Below, in pieces: positions 1 to 11,096 of a stretch of 64,000 nt of DNA (the stretch's first letter is position 1; each line of letters begins with the position of its first letter). A model generated the notes under the pieces. That model had not been told where the DNA came from. It made no database searches and saw only the letters and a list, made by a program, of their open reading frames with translations. The stretch comes from Opisthocomus hoazin (taxonomy: Eukaryota; Chordata; Aves; Opisthocomiformes; Opisthocomidae). The stretch is taken from the NCBI RefSeq assembly GCF_030867145.1, contig NC_134418.1, positions 54,473,682 through 54,537,681 on the forward strand. Reading direction: 5' to 3'. The position numbers were made by a program, and so were the translations under genes.

Positions 1-1500
1 ACGACTAAATTCATACCTGATCACACACAATGCCAGCAGGCGCCTTTTAAAGGCTGCTCGTTATGCCTTTCCTTTCCCTCTGGTCAGTCTATTTTCTTAT
101 ATTAGCTGATTTTTGCCATTTTTCACTTGTGCCGTCCTTCCTGGCATCTTTCCTGCTCAGGTTGTCAGCAAGCAAAGCTCAGAAGCCAGGGTCTCCAAAA
201 GAGAACAATGATTTTGGATGCTTCTTGTTTGTTTTGGATTTTTACTCAAAACACCTTAAAGATGCCCAGGGAAAAAGAATGCTCTCTCTGTTGTAAATGC
301 ATCATCCAGCCCATGAACTCTTGAGTTGTTACTACTAGGGTTAAAGTTCTACAGTTCCATCATGGATCCAGGAGGTGCAACAGTTGGAAAAGCATCCTGT
401 TACAGCTCCTCAAAGCCAGGGATCAAGCTTTGGAGGGCCACAAGTAAAATCTTTTGTGCGTCCCCAGCAATAACTTGTTATTTCTTGTTAGCCATCATGT
501 ACACTTGAAAGAAAAATCAGCATCTGATGGCTGTGAAGTAAACATATCTTGTGTTTTTTATGAGAGTAGCAAGGACAGACAAGAAGAACCTGCCAAGCCT
601 CTTATACTGGTCCCTCTTGGTTAATAGAAGCTTCTGCTTGGATTCTTGCTCTGTTGTATACCATTGCACCTTGCAAACAGCCATATTAACTTCACAGAGT
701 TAAAAACAAATGAGGACAAATTCTGGTTCTGAGTAATTATCTTGCTGTGAAGATGTCTGTCTCTGTTCCTGGAGGAAATAGTTACAAATTTTTTTAGGAA
801 AAGTTGTCTCCCGAAACATTCACTCTGAGCACTGGGTCCTCCACATGTCTCTTCCCCATTCTCTCTCCTTCAGCTTGTGTGTTGTCCAGCGTTGTATTTC
901 AGCAGGAATAAATTACATTTGTTCTGAACACAGCATTATGGAACTTCAGTTTCTTTTTTGGGATATTGTTTCCGTCTACGATCAAACACTAGATGGCAGC
1001 ATGAAGGTCAGCTTCGCTTTAGCTATTAGCCGTTCCAGTCTCTCATGCCCTAACAGCGCCAGGATCTGGCCTTGAAGCCAGTATTGTGCTAGCAAACTTC
1101 CATAAACCCCTAGAAGATCTCATTGTGTTTGCATTAGCAAGTCTGTAGTAACTAGACAAATAGATATAAGGGCCATCAGAAGAGCCACAGATAATAGCTG
1201 AAGGTACTACCTCCCCTTTAACTTGCTCGTGGTATTTGTGTACTTTACTGTCCCTTTTAATCTCAACCTGGTGCAACCTCAACCAAGTTTGAGTGTCACC
1301 TCCATCTAATCTTTCAGTAAATCAGAGGAGTTTGCAATCTCTCCATCTTTCTGTTTTTCCCCACTAAGCCCTTCCACAATTTCAAGATTGCATGAAACCT
1401 GTCCTTCCCACATTTCAAGCTTCATTTCCCTTAAAGAGAAGAGGCAAGGCCTCACAGAGAGGGAAGAAGAGGTGGGACAGCCCTATATGCAGTTGCCTAC
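1..1500. other. Intergenic sequence, no gene recognised
   Basis: This is mixed-composition sequence upstream of the endogenous retrovirus. The short open frames on both strands have no recognisable domain, and I saw no plausible exon flanked by splice sites. I found no CR1 tail, tRNA-like fold or CpG island by eye. The retroviral 5' LTR begins immediately after it. Confidence 0.6.
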
Positions 1501-2549
1501 TGTGGTGGTGCAGCCCACCCCACCCCGGCAACCCCAGAACCAGCCAACACTGTGTTCTTGCTTGCGCTGCAGGAGTAGCTGGCTGGTGTGCAGTGAATCG
1601 GGACGACTTGGCGCTCTCCTTGTGTCTGTACAAGAGCAGCGAGTTGGGCCCATCAGGCACCCCTGACCGCACCTGAAACTCCCGATGCCTGCAGTGGCAC
1701 CCACCTGGTACATGTCAGAACCGTACCTTCTGGGTAGTGCTGGAATTGTAAAGTTTCTGTCTAAATATCAGGATTGCATCATGTGGATTGTGACCAGGAT
1801 GGAAAATGACTGATGCCTAAAGTCAATCATCTTGAGACCCTATGAACAGTGGTACCAGGTGAGGCCCTTTGAGCTCTTCTGGTCCGCAGCGGGCTGTGCC
1901 CAGTAACTCCCTCTGAGTGGGACGCTTCTCAGAGTAACTCGAACTCTGTCGGCATTACCTGGGCTGATCTCCTTGAGACTCAACCTTCACCTGTTGAGAG
2001 ATCATTTGATTTGAAGTGAGTATTTCACTGAACTCTGAGGGGAATTTTTATGATTGTATTCAAAGCATAATATCCTAATACTGTGATTGTAATAGTAAAT
2101 TCTTTCTAATCATGCTGTAAATGCTAAGTTAACCGGTGATTAATTGCTGCTAAATCCCTGTGATTCTCTCTCTCCCTAAACTGTGAACACACCATGAATT
2201 GCTGCTAAGCATCTCCCTTAGACATAAATTGTTGTGGTCTAAGGGCGGTTCTGGATGCAGCCGCACCTAGGCTCCTCTCTGAGAAGGAGTCTGGAAAGCA
2301 AGGGGGTACATTCCAGACCTGGTGACTCAATGGGAGGGTTTCCCTTGCCCCTTACACTGTTCTTTTACTCTGTGTGAACCGTTTTCCACTCAAAACCTCC
2401 TTCAATTTGTGTTCCATTCATTTAAGAAGTACTAGAGTGACCCTTGCCAACGAACTTTGTAAGATCACATTTTCCAGATTTTCAGTAACATCTTTTCTTG
2501 CAAAACCTTTGAGTGATCATTTAAGCGACCTCACCACTCATTCACGACA
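1501..2549 (+). repeat. 5' LTR of the endogenous retrovirus
   Basis: The match to the 3' copy starts exactly at tgtggtggtgcagccc and ends at a CA in cattcacgaca. Upstream flanks of the two copies are unrelated, which fixes the left edge. The unit is 1049 bp. I did not find a clear AATAAA. The sequence after the right edge, from 2550, is where a primer-binding site would lie; it contains attggcatagctggcggg, which I could not assign to a tRNA. Confidence 0.9.
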
Positions 2550-2628
2550 AATTGGCATAGCTGGCGGGATGGCAAGTAGTATCACTGTTTAATTACAAAA
2601 AAACGGAATAAATCCATTTTCCAAATTC

Positions 2629-2814
2629 TTGGATGAATGGGGTCGTAACAACTGGCATGACTGGGAAGCAGTAGAAAAACAACTACTGGTGGCTAGGACT
2701 CATATAAAACATGGAAAAGAAAACATTCCAAACACTCAAACACCACTACCAGCTCCCAGAGAGAATGGTAATCCTTTCCATTCTCAGTCAATAAAACAAA
2801 TAGTGCCTGGATGA
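2629..2814 (+). pseudogene. Unidentified retroviral fragment upstream of the protease
   Basis: This 61-codon frame starts 79 bases after the 5' LTR and is in the same frame as the downstream protease-like segment, ending at a stop at 2812-2814. Its position suggests a gag or gag-pro junction remnant left by the internal deletion. I recognise no motif, so the identity is inferred from position alone. Confidence 0.35.
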
Positions 2815-2889
2815 CAGTTGGATCTATCTGTCCGGCAGGTGGAACCCTATCAATGGATACATGATAGTAGCCATGATAATAGGCCATAG

Positions 2890-3285
2890 ATTTTAATCCC
2901 AATTGGACCTCGACAACAAATGACAAAATTTCGGATAGATATGGGAGCACAAATTTCAATACTAACACAACAAGATGCTGAGAAGCTGGGTATGCAAACC
3001 AGGCGGCAACAAGTTAAAATTACTGGAGTGAATGGAATAAGTGCTATTTGCCAAACTGTAAAAGTTAATTTATGGCTCCCCAGCAAGAAGCGTATGTCAT
3101 CTACTCGCTTTGCAATTAAAGATCGCAGTGAAAACATTTTAGGATTCGATGTTTTAAACGAACGAACCTGGCATTTGCCAGACGGCAGCATCTGGTTTTT
3201 CGGTTCAAGTATCAATCCTCACCCTAATGAAAACTGGGAAACTACTGATAGTAGTGGTACAAAACACAGAATAACTACTAGGTGA
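2890..3285 (+). pseudogene. Retropepsin-like aspartic protease remnant (pro)
   Basis: The frame after the in-frame stop at 2887-2889 reads through to a stop at 3283-3285. It shows the retroviral protease pattern: an active-site-like block with DMGAQISIL near the start and a C-terminal block with ILGFDVL about 60 residues later. The family's catalytic triplet is Asp-Thr/Ser-Gly, and here the middle residue is Met. Retropepsins act as homodimers to process Gag and Gag-Pol. The altered triplet, the upstream stops and the missing pol all indicate a dead copy. Confidence 0.75.
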
Positions 3286-3590
3286 ATTTACCCTGTATCA
3301 TAAAGGAGTAACCCTTTCGGCCTTCCCCACCAAAACTTTTCTTTCTTCTCTTTTGGAAAAAAAAAAAAAAGAAAAAAAAAAAGACTCTACATCGATGGCA
3401 ATGACAACGACAGCAGTGTATCCCCAGTTCACCATTGATCTTCCTCTTAATTGGGATAAGTATAACCTTTCAAGCACAGACACAAAACCCTTGGACAATC
3501 CATACACAAGACCCTTGGGACCATGCACTAGTAAAACTGTTGCAACATGACCTGCATCAATTGCTGAAACGAGTTCAAGACAATGGGTAA

Positions 3591-3809
3591 TGGACTCTGA
3601 TCACTGTCCATCATGACACAGAAGAGATACATCACGTCCTCAAAAGAATGAAGAAAGATGGGGAACATACCTGGTGGGATACGTTACTCAGATGGTCTCC
3701 AACAGCAGCCAGAACCCTGAAACAGATGTTACAGCCCACTGTGATTCTGTTAACTCTTTGTTGTATTATGCCTGCTGTTAAACATGTTCATATAGAGTGT
3801 AGAAGTTAG
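3591..3809 (+). pseudogene. Probable envelope transmembrane-subunit tail remnant
   Basis: This stretch is open between a stop at 3588-3590 and one at 3807-3809. It contains a WWD element followed by a WSPTAA block and then a hydrophobic run, resembling the membrane-proximal and membrane-spanning part of retroviral TM proteins. The frame before the 3588 stop also looks helical and TM-like, so the gene is interrupted. The assignment rests on motif resemblance only. Confidence 0.5.
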
Positions 3810-4024
3810 CTAAAAAAGTCACATCATTGCTAGAAAACCCTACTTACATATGTAACCTTGCTTAACCACACTTAACGAATCTTGATAATTAAGGTAACCA
3901 ACTAAAAATTTGCCTCGAAATTATAATTGGAATGTAGTATTGCTTGGTTTATACGCACAGACGCAAGAGGCGACCACACCACCACTCTGTGGAAAGATGG
4001 ATTGACGTTAGTCACTGGGTGGAA

Positions 4025-5091
4025 TGTGGTGGTGCAGCCCCCCCTCACACCTGGCAACCCTCACACCTGGCAACCCCAGAACCAGCCAACACTGTGTTCT
4101 TGCTTGCGCTGCAGGAGTAGCTGGCTGGTGTGCAGTGAATCGGGACGACTTGGCGCTCTCCTTGTCTCTGTACAAGAGCAGCGAGTTGGGCCCATCAGGC
4201 ACCCCTGACCGCACCTGAAACTCCCGATGCCTGGAGTCGCACCCGCCTGGTACATGTCAGAACCGTACCTTCTGGGTAGTGCTGGAATTGTAAAGTTTCT
4301 GTCTAAATATCAGGATTGCATCATGTGGATTGTGACCAGGATGGAAAATGACTGATGCCTAAAGTCAGTCATCTTGAGACCCTATGAACAGTGGTACCAG
4401 GTGAGGCCCTTTGAGCTCTTCTGGTCCGCAGCGGGCTGTGCCCAGTAACTCCCTCTGAGTGGGACGCTTCTCAGAGTAACTCGAACTCTGTCGGCATTAC
4501 CTGGGCTGATCTCCTTGAGACTCAACCTTCACCTGTTGAGAGATCATTTGATTTGAAGTGAGTATTTCACTGAACTCTGAGGGGAATTTTTGTGATTGTA
4601 TTCAAAGCATAATATCCTAATATTGTGATTGTAATAGTAAATTCTTTCTAATCATGCTGTAAATGCTAAGTTAACCGGTGATTAATAGCTGCTAAATCCC
4701 TGTGATTCTCTCTCTCCCTAAACTGTGAACACACCATGAATTGCTGCTAAGCATCTCCCTTAGACATAAATTGTTGTGGTCTAAGGGCGGTTCTGGATGC
4801 AGCCGCACCTAGGCTCCTCTCTGAGAAGGAGTCTGGAAAGCAAGGGGGTACATTCCAGACCTGGTGACTCAATGGGAGGGTCTCCCTTGCCCCTTACACT
4901 GTTCTTTTACTCTGTGTGAACCGTTTTCCACTCAAAACCTCCTTCAATTTGTGTTCCATTCATTTAAGAAGTACTAGAGTGACCCTTGCCAACGAACTTT
5001 GTAAGATCACATTTTCCAGATTTTCAGTAACATCTTTTCTTGCAAAACCTTTGAGTGATCATTTAAGCGACCTAACCACTCATTCGTGACA
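4025..5091 (+). repeat. 3' LTR of the endogenous retrovirus
   Basis: This is the direct-repeat partner of the 5' LTR and ends at CA in cattcgtgaca. It is 18 bp longer than the 5' copy because, near its left end (about 4042-4076), it carries two copies of a 16-bp unit, tcacacctggcaaccc, where the 5' copy has a C-rich variant. About a dozen scattered substitutions separate the pair. Confidence 0.9.
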
Positions 5092-7670
5092 CCTCCCCTC
5101 TTTCCAGTTGTCCCTGCTGCCCATTCCAGTTTTCACCACCAGTGACAGCCCTGGATAAACATTCAGGGGTTTTGCTGCCTCAGTAGCAGCAGCTCTTATA
5201 TGTCTGTAGGAGAACATCAAAGGATGAAAAGCATGAAGAGGCCTGTTCACAGCTGGAAGCCTGCAAGCCCCTCTCTCCTCATCCACTCCCCAGCCAGCTC
5301 TAGACCTGTGGACATGACCTCCCCTGCCAAGACCACTGCCACAGCTCTGCCTAACCTCAGCAATAGCTGCTGGTTCCCATCTCAAACTCAAATCAAGGGC
5401 CCCACATTCCCTGTCCTCTCCCACAAAGATGCTTCTCCTGGGACAGTTATTGCCAGGTTTCCTATTGTATCCCTGGTCCTCCGTCCCAAAATCCAGCCAA
5501 ATAATCTGCGCAAAGACGGAGGGCACACAAGAATAAGGACTGCTACTGGTGCTCATCTCCTTCAGAAAACTTCAGAGGAGGTTCCCCAAACTACCCTAGG
5601 TGGTCAGTGCCAGGGCAGATATAGTTCTAGAGGTCCCAGGGCTTATGTTTGGTGCCATCATCAAGATGAAGGCCTTGGGTCTGGCCACTTGCCCAGGGAT
5701 AGGACAACCCTTTTGCTGAGTCACTGATCTGCACCACCTTGCCCTTCCCTTTCGGGCAATGCCTCCTCTGCCATCTCTGTAGCAGTCCCACAGCACATCC
5801 TGCCCACCCCATCTGACCAATTAGACAAAGAAACAAAGCAGAGACCATATCCCAAACTCAAGAAATACTACCTGCTTCCCAGACTGCCCCCCCCCCCCCC
5901 CCCCCCCGAAACACTGCTGTGCCAGTGGTGGAGGAGACAGGGAGACCTAGGACATGCCAGCTGAGCCTGCTGACAGTCTGGCTGTGGGTGCCAGCTGTGT
6001 CAGGGCACCTGGACCCATTACTGGTATGGTATGCTCTACCCTTGGTCTGATGCTGTTGCCAAAACAACTCCCAGTGGATTTCCCAATAAAGTTTAGCCCT
6101 TCCCAGGTAGATTTGTACCACAGGATACAGAATGGAAACGGCCTGTCTCAGAGCAGAGTCCCAGATACAGTTCAAACCCACTGCTCCTTTCTTTTTTTCC
6201 TCAGAGTCATCCAAAGAATAGCACTGTCAAGGTTATGCTGTTTTCCTTTCCAAACTGCCTGCTGGCTGCAGGCTTCTTCTAGGCGGCTCAAGTCTGATGT
6301 AGCGTGTTTCCCTTCATGTGCTGTGGGTTTCAGACTACAACCAAAAACACTCCTATAACACAAACTGCTGTACAGGTGAGCAGCCTTTATGGCAACTCAT
6401 CTGTATGTTTGACACCATCAGATGCAAAAAGTATTGCATGCCTATCGACACCAGCTGCTATGTAGGCCTGGGTAAATGCTGAGGAAATAAAACAGACACA
6501 ACCTATTGAACAGGTTTGTTTTTTCCCATTTTTGAAGGACGCTTTTAAAGTCCGTGTTACTCTCCACTTAATAGAGTGGTAACTATGAAATGTAGCAGAA
6601 GTTTAGAATACCACACAAACTTTTTGCAATTCTATCATAAGCTCTAAAACTATATTTTCCTTTGGTCCCACATAAACAAAACATCAAATCATTATCTTTG
6701 TGAAAGAGAGGCAGTGCTGTTTGCCAGATATAATTTGTGAGATATTTGGCAGAATTTGCAACTGTAAACTGATTCTATCATTATAACTATAATGTCTTAC
6801 CAACAGTCAAGAGACCCTGGGAACAAGAAAAAAGTGGTTCTTAAGTTCTTCTAGCATGATATAATGCATATATTTGTAGAGTTCATCCAAATAAATTACA
6901 TGCTACATGGTACTTTTAAAAGAGAAAAAAGGATTTTATGGTTTTATTTTAATTGAAATACTGTATACTTGAGATGACCACATGATTGCCAATAATTGTC
7001 AGTGTCCTGAAGTCTATAATCCAGTATTTATCAGGATTAAATGGTGAATATATTTACATTAAAGTGATATTTATGTCTCAGCGATTTCTGATTCTGTTTA
7101 GCTCTGCATAACTCAAAATCCATTAAAAATCATGTATTTATATAGAGAGACACACACAGACTCTTTGGCCATAATTTTCAAAAGAACAAGCTTACTGTTA
7201 GATTCCAGCATTCACATTTTGGATATGAAGTAACTGGATTTTTAAAACTGATAACGTTCAGCAGCTTTCAGTCCAATTTATAGTAGTTGCTGGATGCTAA
7301 GGACTTTTGGAAAGCGAATTCCTTTCTTGTAGAGCTGTAAGATCCTTTTCAGCAATTCTCTTGTTAAATCTATGGGACTTAAGTGGGTGCTTTTATCAAG
7401 TTAGATTTCTTTTTTTTGCTAGATTTCTTTGTGGAATGAACAAAGTTCCCCTTTTGTCAAAGTTGGGATGGTTTGTTTGTTTTTTTTTTTTTAATTAAAT
7501 CACACGGCTATGTGTTTTTCTCCCCAAGACCTGGCTCCTGTGAGGGGTTGTGTCTGACCCATAGCTGAAACTCCCCAGGCTTATTTGCTACTGTGTAATG
7601 TTGAAAATCTAGCCACTAAGCTTGGGTCTCCATTAGCTACGTTTTGCCAGAATAGCTCATACCAATGCCA
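5092..7670. other. Intergenic sequence, no gene recognised
   Basis: No exon or known family is visible. A 175-codon frame at 5200-5727 lacks any recognisable domain and overlaps other open frames on both strands, so I treat it as chance. The part from about 6500 to 7500 is AT-rich. A 21-base cytosine run lies at 5887-5907. Confidence 0.55.
5887..5907. repeat. Poly-C homopolymer (21 C)
   Basis: There are twenty-one consecutive cytosines. The true length may vary between individuals and is prone to sequencing error. Confidence 0.95.
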
Positions 7671-7736
7671 TATATTATTATTATATATTATTTGTTTGGT
7701 GCCTATATTATTATTATGTATTATTTGTTTGGTGCC
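7671..7736. repeat. 33-bp tandem duplication
   Basis: Two adjacent 33-bp copies (7671-7703 and 7704-7736) each run from tatattattattat to tttggtgcc. They differ at one base. Confidence 0.95.
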
Positions 7737-7798
7737 TACATGCTTTGATCACAGGCCAGGATCCCGGAGGTCAGATGCTATACAGGCACAGCACAAAA

Positions 7799-8060
7799 TC
7801 GTAGAATCACTGAATGCTTTGGGTTGGAAGGGACCTTTAGAGGTCATCTAGCCCAAAACCCTGCAGTCAGCAGGAACATCTTCCACTGGACCAGGCTGCT
7901 CAGAGCCCTGTCCAACCTGGCCTTGAGTGTTTCCAGGGAAGGGGCCTCCACTACCTCTCTAGGAAACCCATTCCAGTGTTTCACCACCCTCATTGTAAAA
8001 AATTTCTTCCTTATATCTAGTCTAAATCTACCCTCCCTTAGTTTAAAGCCTAATGGCTTT
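7799..8060 (-). mobile_element. CR1 LINE 3' fragment
   Basis: Read on the minus strand, this is the familiar avian CR1 3' end. It includes the segments aatgagggtggtgaaacact and gtccaacctggccttga (plus-strand form), and the element's tail ends near 7799 with the tgattcta-type terminus. It is 5'-truncated at about 8060. It encodes only the degenerate reverse-transcriptase C-terminus and 3' UTR and is not functional. Confidence 0.92.
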
Positions 8061-10229
8061 AAAAATGACACTCCTTTCCCTACAACCAGCTTTAGTCTAA
8101 GAAAATAGAAAGCAACTGGTGTCCTGATGCATTAACAGCATACACAAGCACTGGTTATCCCATCCCACCTAATCCAAGCCACAAATAAATATGCTACATA
8201 ATCTAGACAGACAGGTCATACCATTTCTTGTGCACATAACAACAACTGCAAGGCCTGACTTTGCTCTAACCAAACTCAAGAGCAGCTTGCATTCCCATTT
8301 CTCCAGGTGTTTCAGGAGCCTAAGACTGAAACAAAAGTTCAAGCTATAAAAGGAAACAACAGCGTACCAGGAGAAGCTAATCTAGGCTTAAGAGTCAGCC
8401 AGCTTTGGTATTTGAACCAGATTCCTCAAGGCAGTCACACAGAAGGCCTACTCCCCCATAATTCCTATTGCTACAGGGCAGCAAGTGGGAGATCACCCCT
8501 TTTTCTCAGGTTTGCAAGGCTGCCACACTCACTGCAGCGCTACATGTTGTGCTCCTCAACCCAACCCTGTCCTACCCACTGCATAACACTTGCAAACTTC
8601 AGAGGGCATGTGGGGGAAGAAAATCTCTCTCTGCCCGTCCTCTAGGTTTGGGGTGGGTGGATTATCTGAGCCTTAAATCGAGAATTTGATTAAATCAAAC
8701 AAATCAGGCACCTGCTGAGTGAGGCAGAGTCTGTTCCTGTGTGCTGGAGTCTGCGGAGAAAAGCCCGAGACCCGAAGTCGTGCTTTGTGGATGCAGGCAT
8801 TCGTTTCCTCCAGATGGGAAGCTGGCTGCAGAGTCCTGGGGCGTTCCAGCCCCTTCCTGGGTTGCCCAGAGAGTGCTGCAGGGTTAATACAAAAAGTGCC
8901 TTTAGATACAGCTTAAATACAGCTTCTCTACACCCCGTACAAGGGAGCCCGATCTCAACTGAGGTCTAGAGGTAGTAATGAAATATAAAGAATACCTAAG
9001 TTACTCACGTTTATTCTTTCCACTTTTCTTCCACAGACGTATAATGCTATCTTGTCAGGCCTGTTAGCAGAAAAGTTCAACATACTGGAAAAGCAAACAA
9101 AAAGCCTCAACTTCATGAGAAACTGTTTAAAATTCCTGTGGAACCATGCATAATTAACTGTCTTGTGTCACGTTGCATAAGTGATAGACTTTTTTTTTTT
9201 TTCTCTTCTAGTGGTTTCCACAGTTCTGTGCATGGGTGCCATCCTGATCCAATGACCTAGAATTATGTCTAATTGCTGTTCTACTCTTATTTCCCACACC
9301 ATGTGGGGCAAGGAACTTCTCTCATGATACAGTGCCTTAGCTTTTTTTTTTTTTTTTTATATTGTCATTTTCACTCATATCCTTTTATGCCCTGATCTGA
9401 GGGCTTTTAAAAGGAATCTATTCCATAGCATGGAAAGAGAATGACCTGGCACATCTTGCACTGAGAAAACGGCTCCTCAAAAGATGGAGTCCCTCCAGGC
9501 TGGCTGGATATTTGCAAAGCAAGTGCCATCCAAGTGAGGTGTCTAGACTCCCTCTACTCAGCAAGGGGTCAGGGCACTTCCCGGGCACAGGAGGACGCAT
9601 TCTGAATGTTTGACATAGGTTAGATAAACCATGCCCTAAAAATACTTCCCCCCCCCCCTTATTGTCTTATAAAGGGTGAAGACAAATAACCGCAACATAA
9701 GCACATACCCCAAATATGCGTAAAGCTAAGGGAGATGAACCATATCTGTAATGTCTACATTGTAATAGTTCTAGTATCTGAAGGAAGGTATGGTAAAAGG
9801 AAGTATCACTGCCAGAGGTAGATAGAAAGAAGCAGGGGAGGATAAAGGACAGCACACCTAGCCTGTCATGTAGCTCAAACATGCCACATCAGGCAGTACA
9901 GAAGAAAAAAAAAAAAGCATTTGTGTGTGTGTATGCTAGAACATCCTCTGCCTCGTTAATCTGCATCGCATTAGGCAGTTCAGACAACTTTTCAAGCTTC
10001 TAGACTGAAACGCTTGCTCTGCTCCACCTTTTCTGCCAAGGCATAATCCTAGAATTGTGCTTTTTGGCACCAGGAGCATATGGAGCATAGGAGTAACCTG
10101 TGTTGCTCCAGCATCTGAATATCCAGCAACTCCTATTTTGGCATAAAAAAACCCCAGAGAGGCAAGATTTCTCATAAAGTGCTCTTTCTACTTTGACAAC
10201 CTAAACTGTCAAATTTAGTTCCCATGTGC
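8061..10229. other. Intergenic sequence upstream of SMIM19
   Basis: I saw no gene. Short T-runs occur near 9190 and 9342, and a C-run near 9650. GC content rises sharply after about 10230 where the SMIM19 CpG island begins. Distal promoter elements could lie here, but I cannot identify them from the sequence alone. Confidence 0.55.
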
Positions 10230-10650
10230 AAAGTGAAAGCCCGCGACAATCGCGAACTCTTTCCCTCTCGTCACCGGGCACTGCTGCGCCACATCCCAGA
10301 CGCCTCCACCGCCACAGAGCGAGCCCCAGCCCCGGCGGGGGAAGCTGCTTTTGCCTCCACGCCTGCCAGGCTTTCGGGGCTGCTGAATTCACGCCTCTGC
10401 CCGCCCGCGCGATTCCCCTCAGGCGCTGGCAGCGTGGAAGCAAGACGACCGCTACCTCCCGCGGGAGAGAAACGGCCACCTACTCCCGCCCTCTCCCCCA
10501 GGGCCCGCCGGCGAGAGGGAGAAGGAGGGGGGGGGGGGGGGAGCGGCCCGCCGGGGGGAGCGGCCCGCGGCCCCTCACTGCCGCCACCTCCGGGCTAGCC
10601 CGACCCGGCGGCTGGCAGGCCGAGGCGCAGCGCCTCACGCCGGCCCCCCC

Positions 10651-10670
10651 TGACGTCACTTCCCGCCGCC
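10651..10670 (+). promoter_or_regulatory. CRE-ETS composite site, SMIM19 core promoter
   Basis: The sequence tgacgtcacttcccgccgcc holds a perfect palindromic cAMP response element (TGACGTCA, CREB/ATF family) directly followed by an ETS-type core. It lies 30 bp upstream of the SMIM19 start codon, so it is in or next to the core promoter. A near copy (18 of 20 bases) occurs in the SLC20A2 promoter at 13302. Confidence 0.7.
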
Positions 10671-10700
10671 ACGGGCCACCCCCGCCGGCCGTTCTCCCCC

Positions 10701-10867
10701 ATGGCGGCGGCGGCGGCAGCGGCCGGGGGGGCGGGAGGCGGTGGCTCGGCGGCGCTGGGCGACGGCGGCGCCATCGACTACTCGGTGCACGAGGCGTGGA
10801 ACGAGGCCACCAACGTGTACCTGCTGGTGGTGCTGGCCAGCCTCGCGCTCCTCGTCTACGCGCGGCG
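10701..10867 (+). CDS. SMIM19: SMIM19 coding exon 1
   Basis: This exon starts the small integral membrane protein 19 gene (formerly C8orf40). It encodes residues 1-55 plus two bases of codon 56. An Ala/Gly-rich N-terminus (about residues 2-23) is followed by the conserved [16 protein letters not shown] block and the single hydrophobic segment [14 protein letters not shown] (about residues 41-54). The donor gtgagg follows at 10868. The ATG lies 30 bp after a CRE-ETS site in a CpG island and has G at +4. The full protein assembled from three exons is 117 residues, against about 107 in human from memory, and the extra length is in the low-complexity N-terminus. The molecular role of SMIM19 is not established; the topology is inferred from the one hydrophobic segment. 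Confidence 0.95.
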
Positions 10868-10977
10868 GTGAGGGGAGGCCGCGGGGGGCGGGGCGAGGGC
10901 TCTCGCCGGGAGGCGGCCGCGCGGGCCCCACGTGCCGCCGCGCCCGCGCCGCTCACCGCCGTCCCCCCCCCCCCCAG

Positions 10978-11096
10978 GAACAAGAGGAGGATCATGCGCA
11001 TCTTCACCCTGCCTCCCGCCGCCGAGACGCCGCCCGGCTTCTACGACAGCCTGAAGAAGGTCCGCCTGCGGCAGCAGCTGGAGATGTACTCCATCG
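10978..11096 (+). CDS. SMIM19: SMIM19 coding exon 2
   Basis: The acceptor is a long C-run ending in cag at 10975-10977, and the donor gtgagg starts at 11097. The exon enters in phase 2 and leaves in phase 1. It encodes the conserved basic stretch NKRRIMRIF immediately after the membrane segment, then FYDSLKK and [11 protein letters not shown]. The basic residues after the hydrophobic segment suggest a cytosolic C-terminal side by the positive-inside rule. The intron before it is only 110 bp. Confidence rests on the family match and perfect phase joining. Confidence 0.95.

Larger units (their letters stand above)
2550..4024 (+). mobile_element. Internal remnant of the endogenous retrovirus
   Basis: This 1475-bp interior is far shorter than a full provirus. 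One reading frame from 2629 to 3285 holds an unidentified segment, in-frame stops at 2812-2814 and 2887-2889, then a protease-like segment. An adenine-rich purine run lies at about 3357-3384. The frame from 3591 to 3809 resembles the end of a retroviral transmembrane envelope subunit. The short segment just before the 3' LTR (gggtggaa) is a poor polypurine tract. Confidence 0.75.
1501..5091 (+). mobile_element. Endogenous retrovirus, two LTRs, internally deleted
   Basis: Two nearly identical direct repeats of about 1.05 kb (1501-2549 and 4025-5091) flank a 1.48-kb internal stretch. Both repeats begin with TG and end with CA, as LTRs do. The interior keeps a retropepsin-like protease frame and an envelope-tail-like stretch. 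Reverse transcriptase, RNase H and integrase are absent, so most of pol and probably most of gag and env are deleted. The LTRs differ by about 12 substitutions counted by eye plus one small length change, so the insertion is fairly young. A 5-bp target duplication is possible: cctac before and cctcc after, with one mismatch. The frames carry stops, so the copy is defective. I did not assign it to a named avian ERV family. Confidence 0.9.

Noticed and set aside
3357-3384. Adenine-rich purine run as the retroviral polypurine tract
   Set aside because: A polypurine tract should abut the 3' LTR, but this run is more than 600 bp upstream, so it is more likely a decayed internal segment.
5200-5727. 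175-codon plus-strand frame and 158-codon minus-strand frame next to the ERV
   Set aside because: They overlap each other, show no family signature and have no plausible splice or polyadenylation context.
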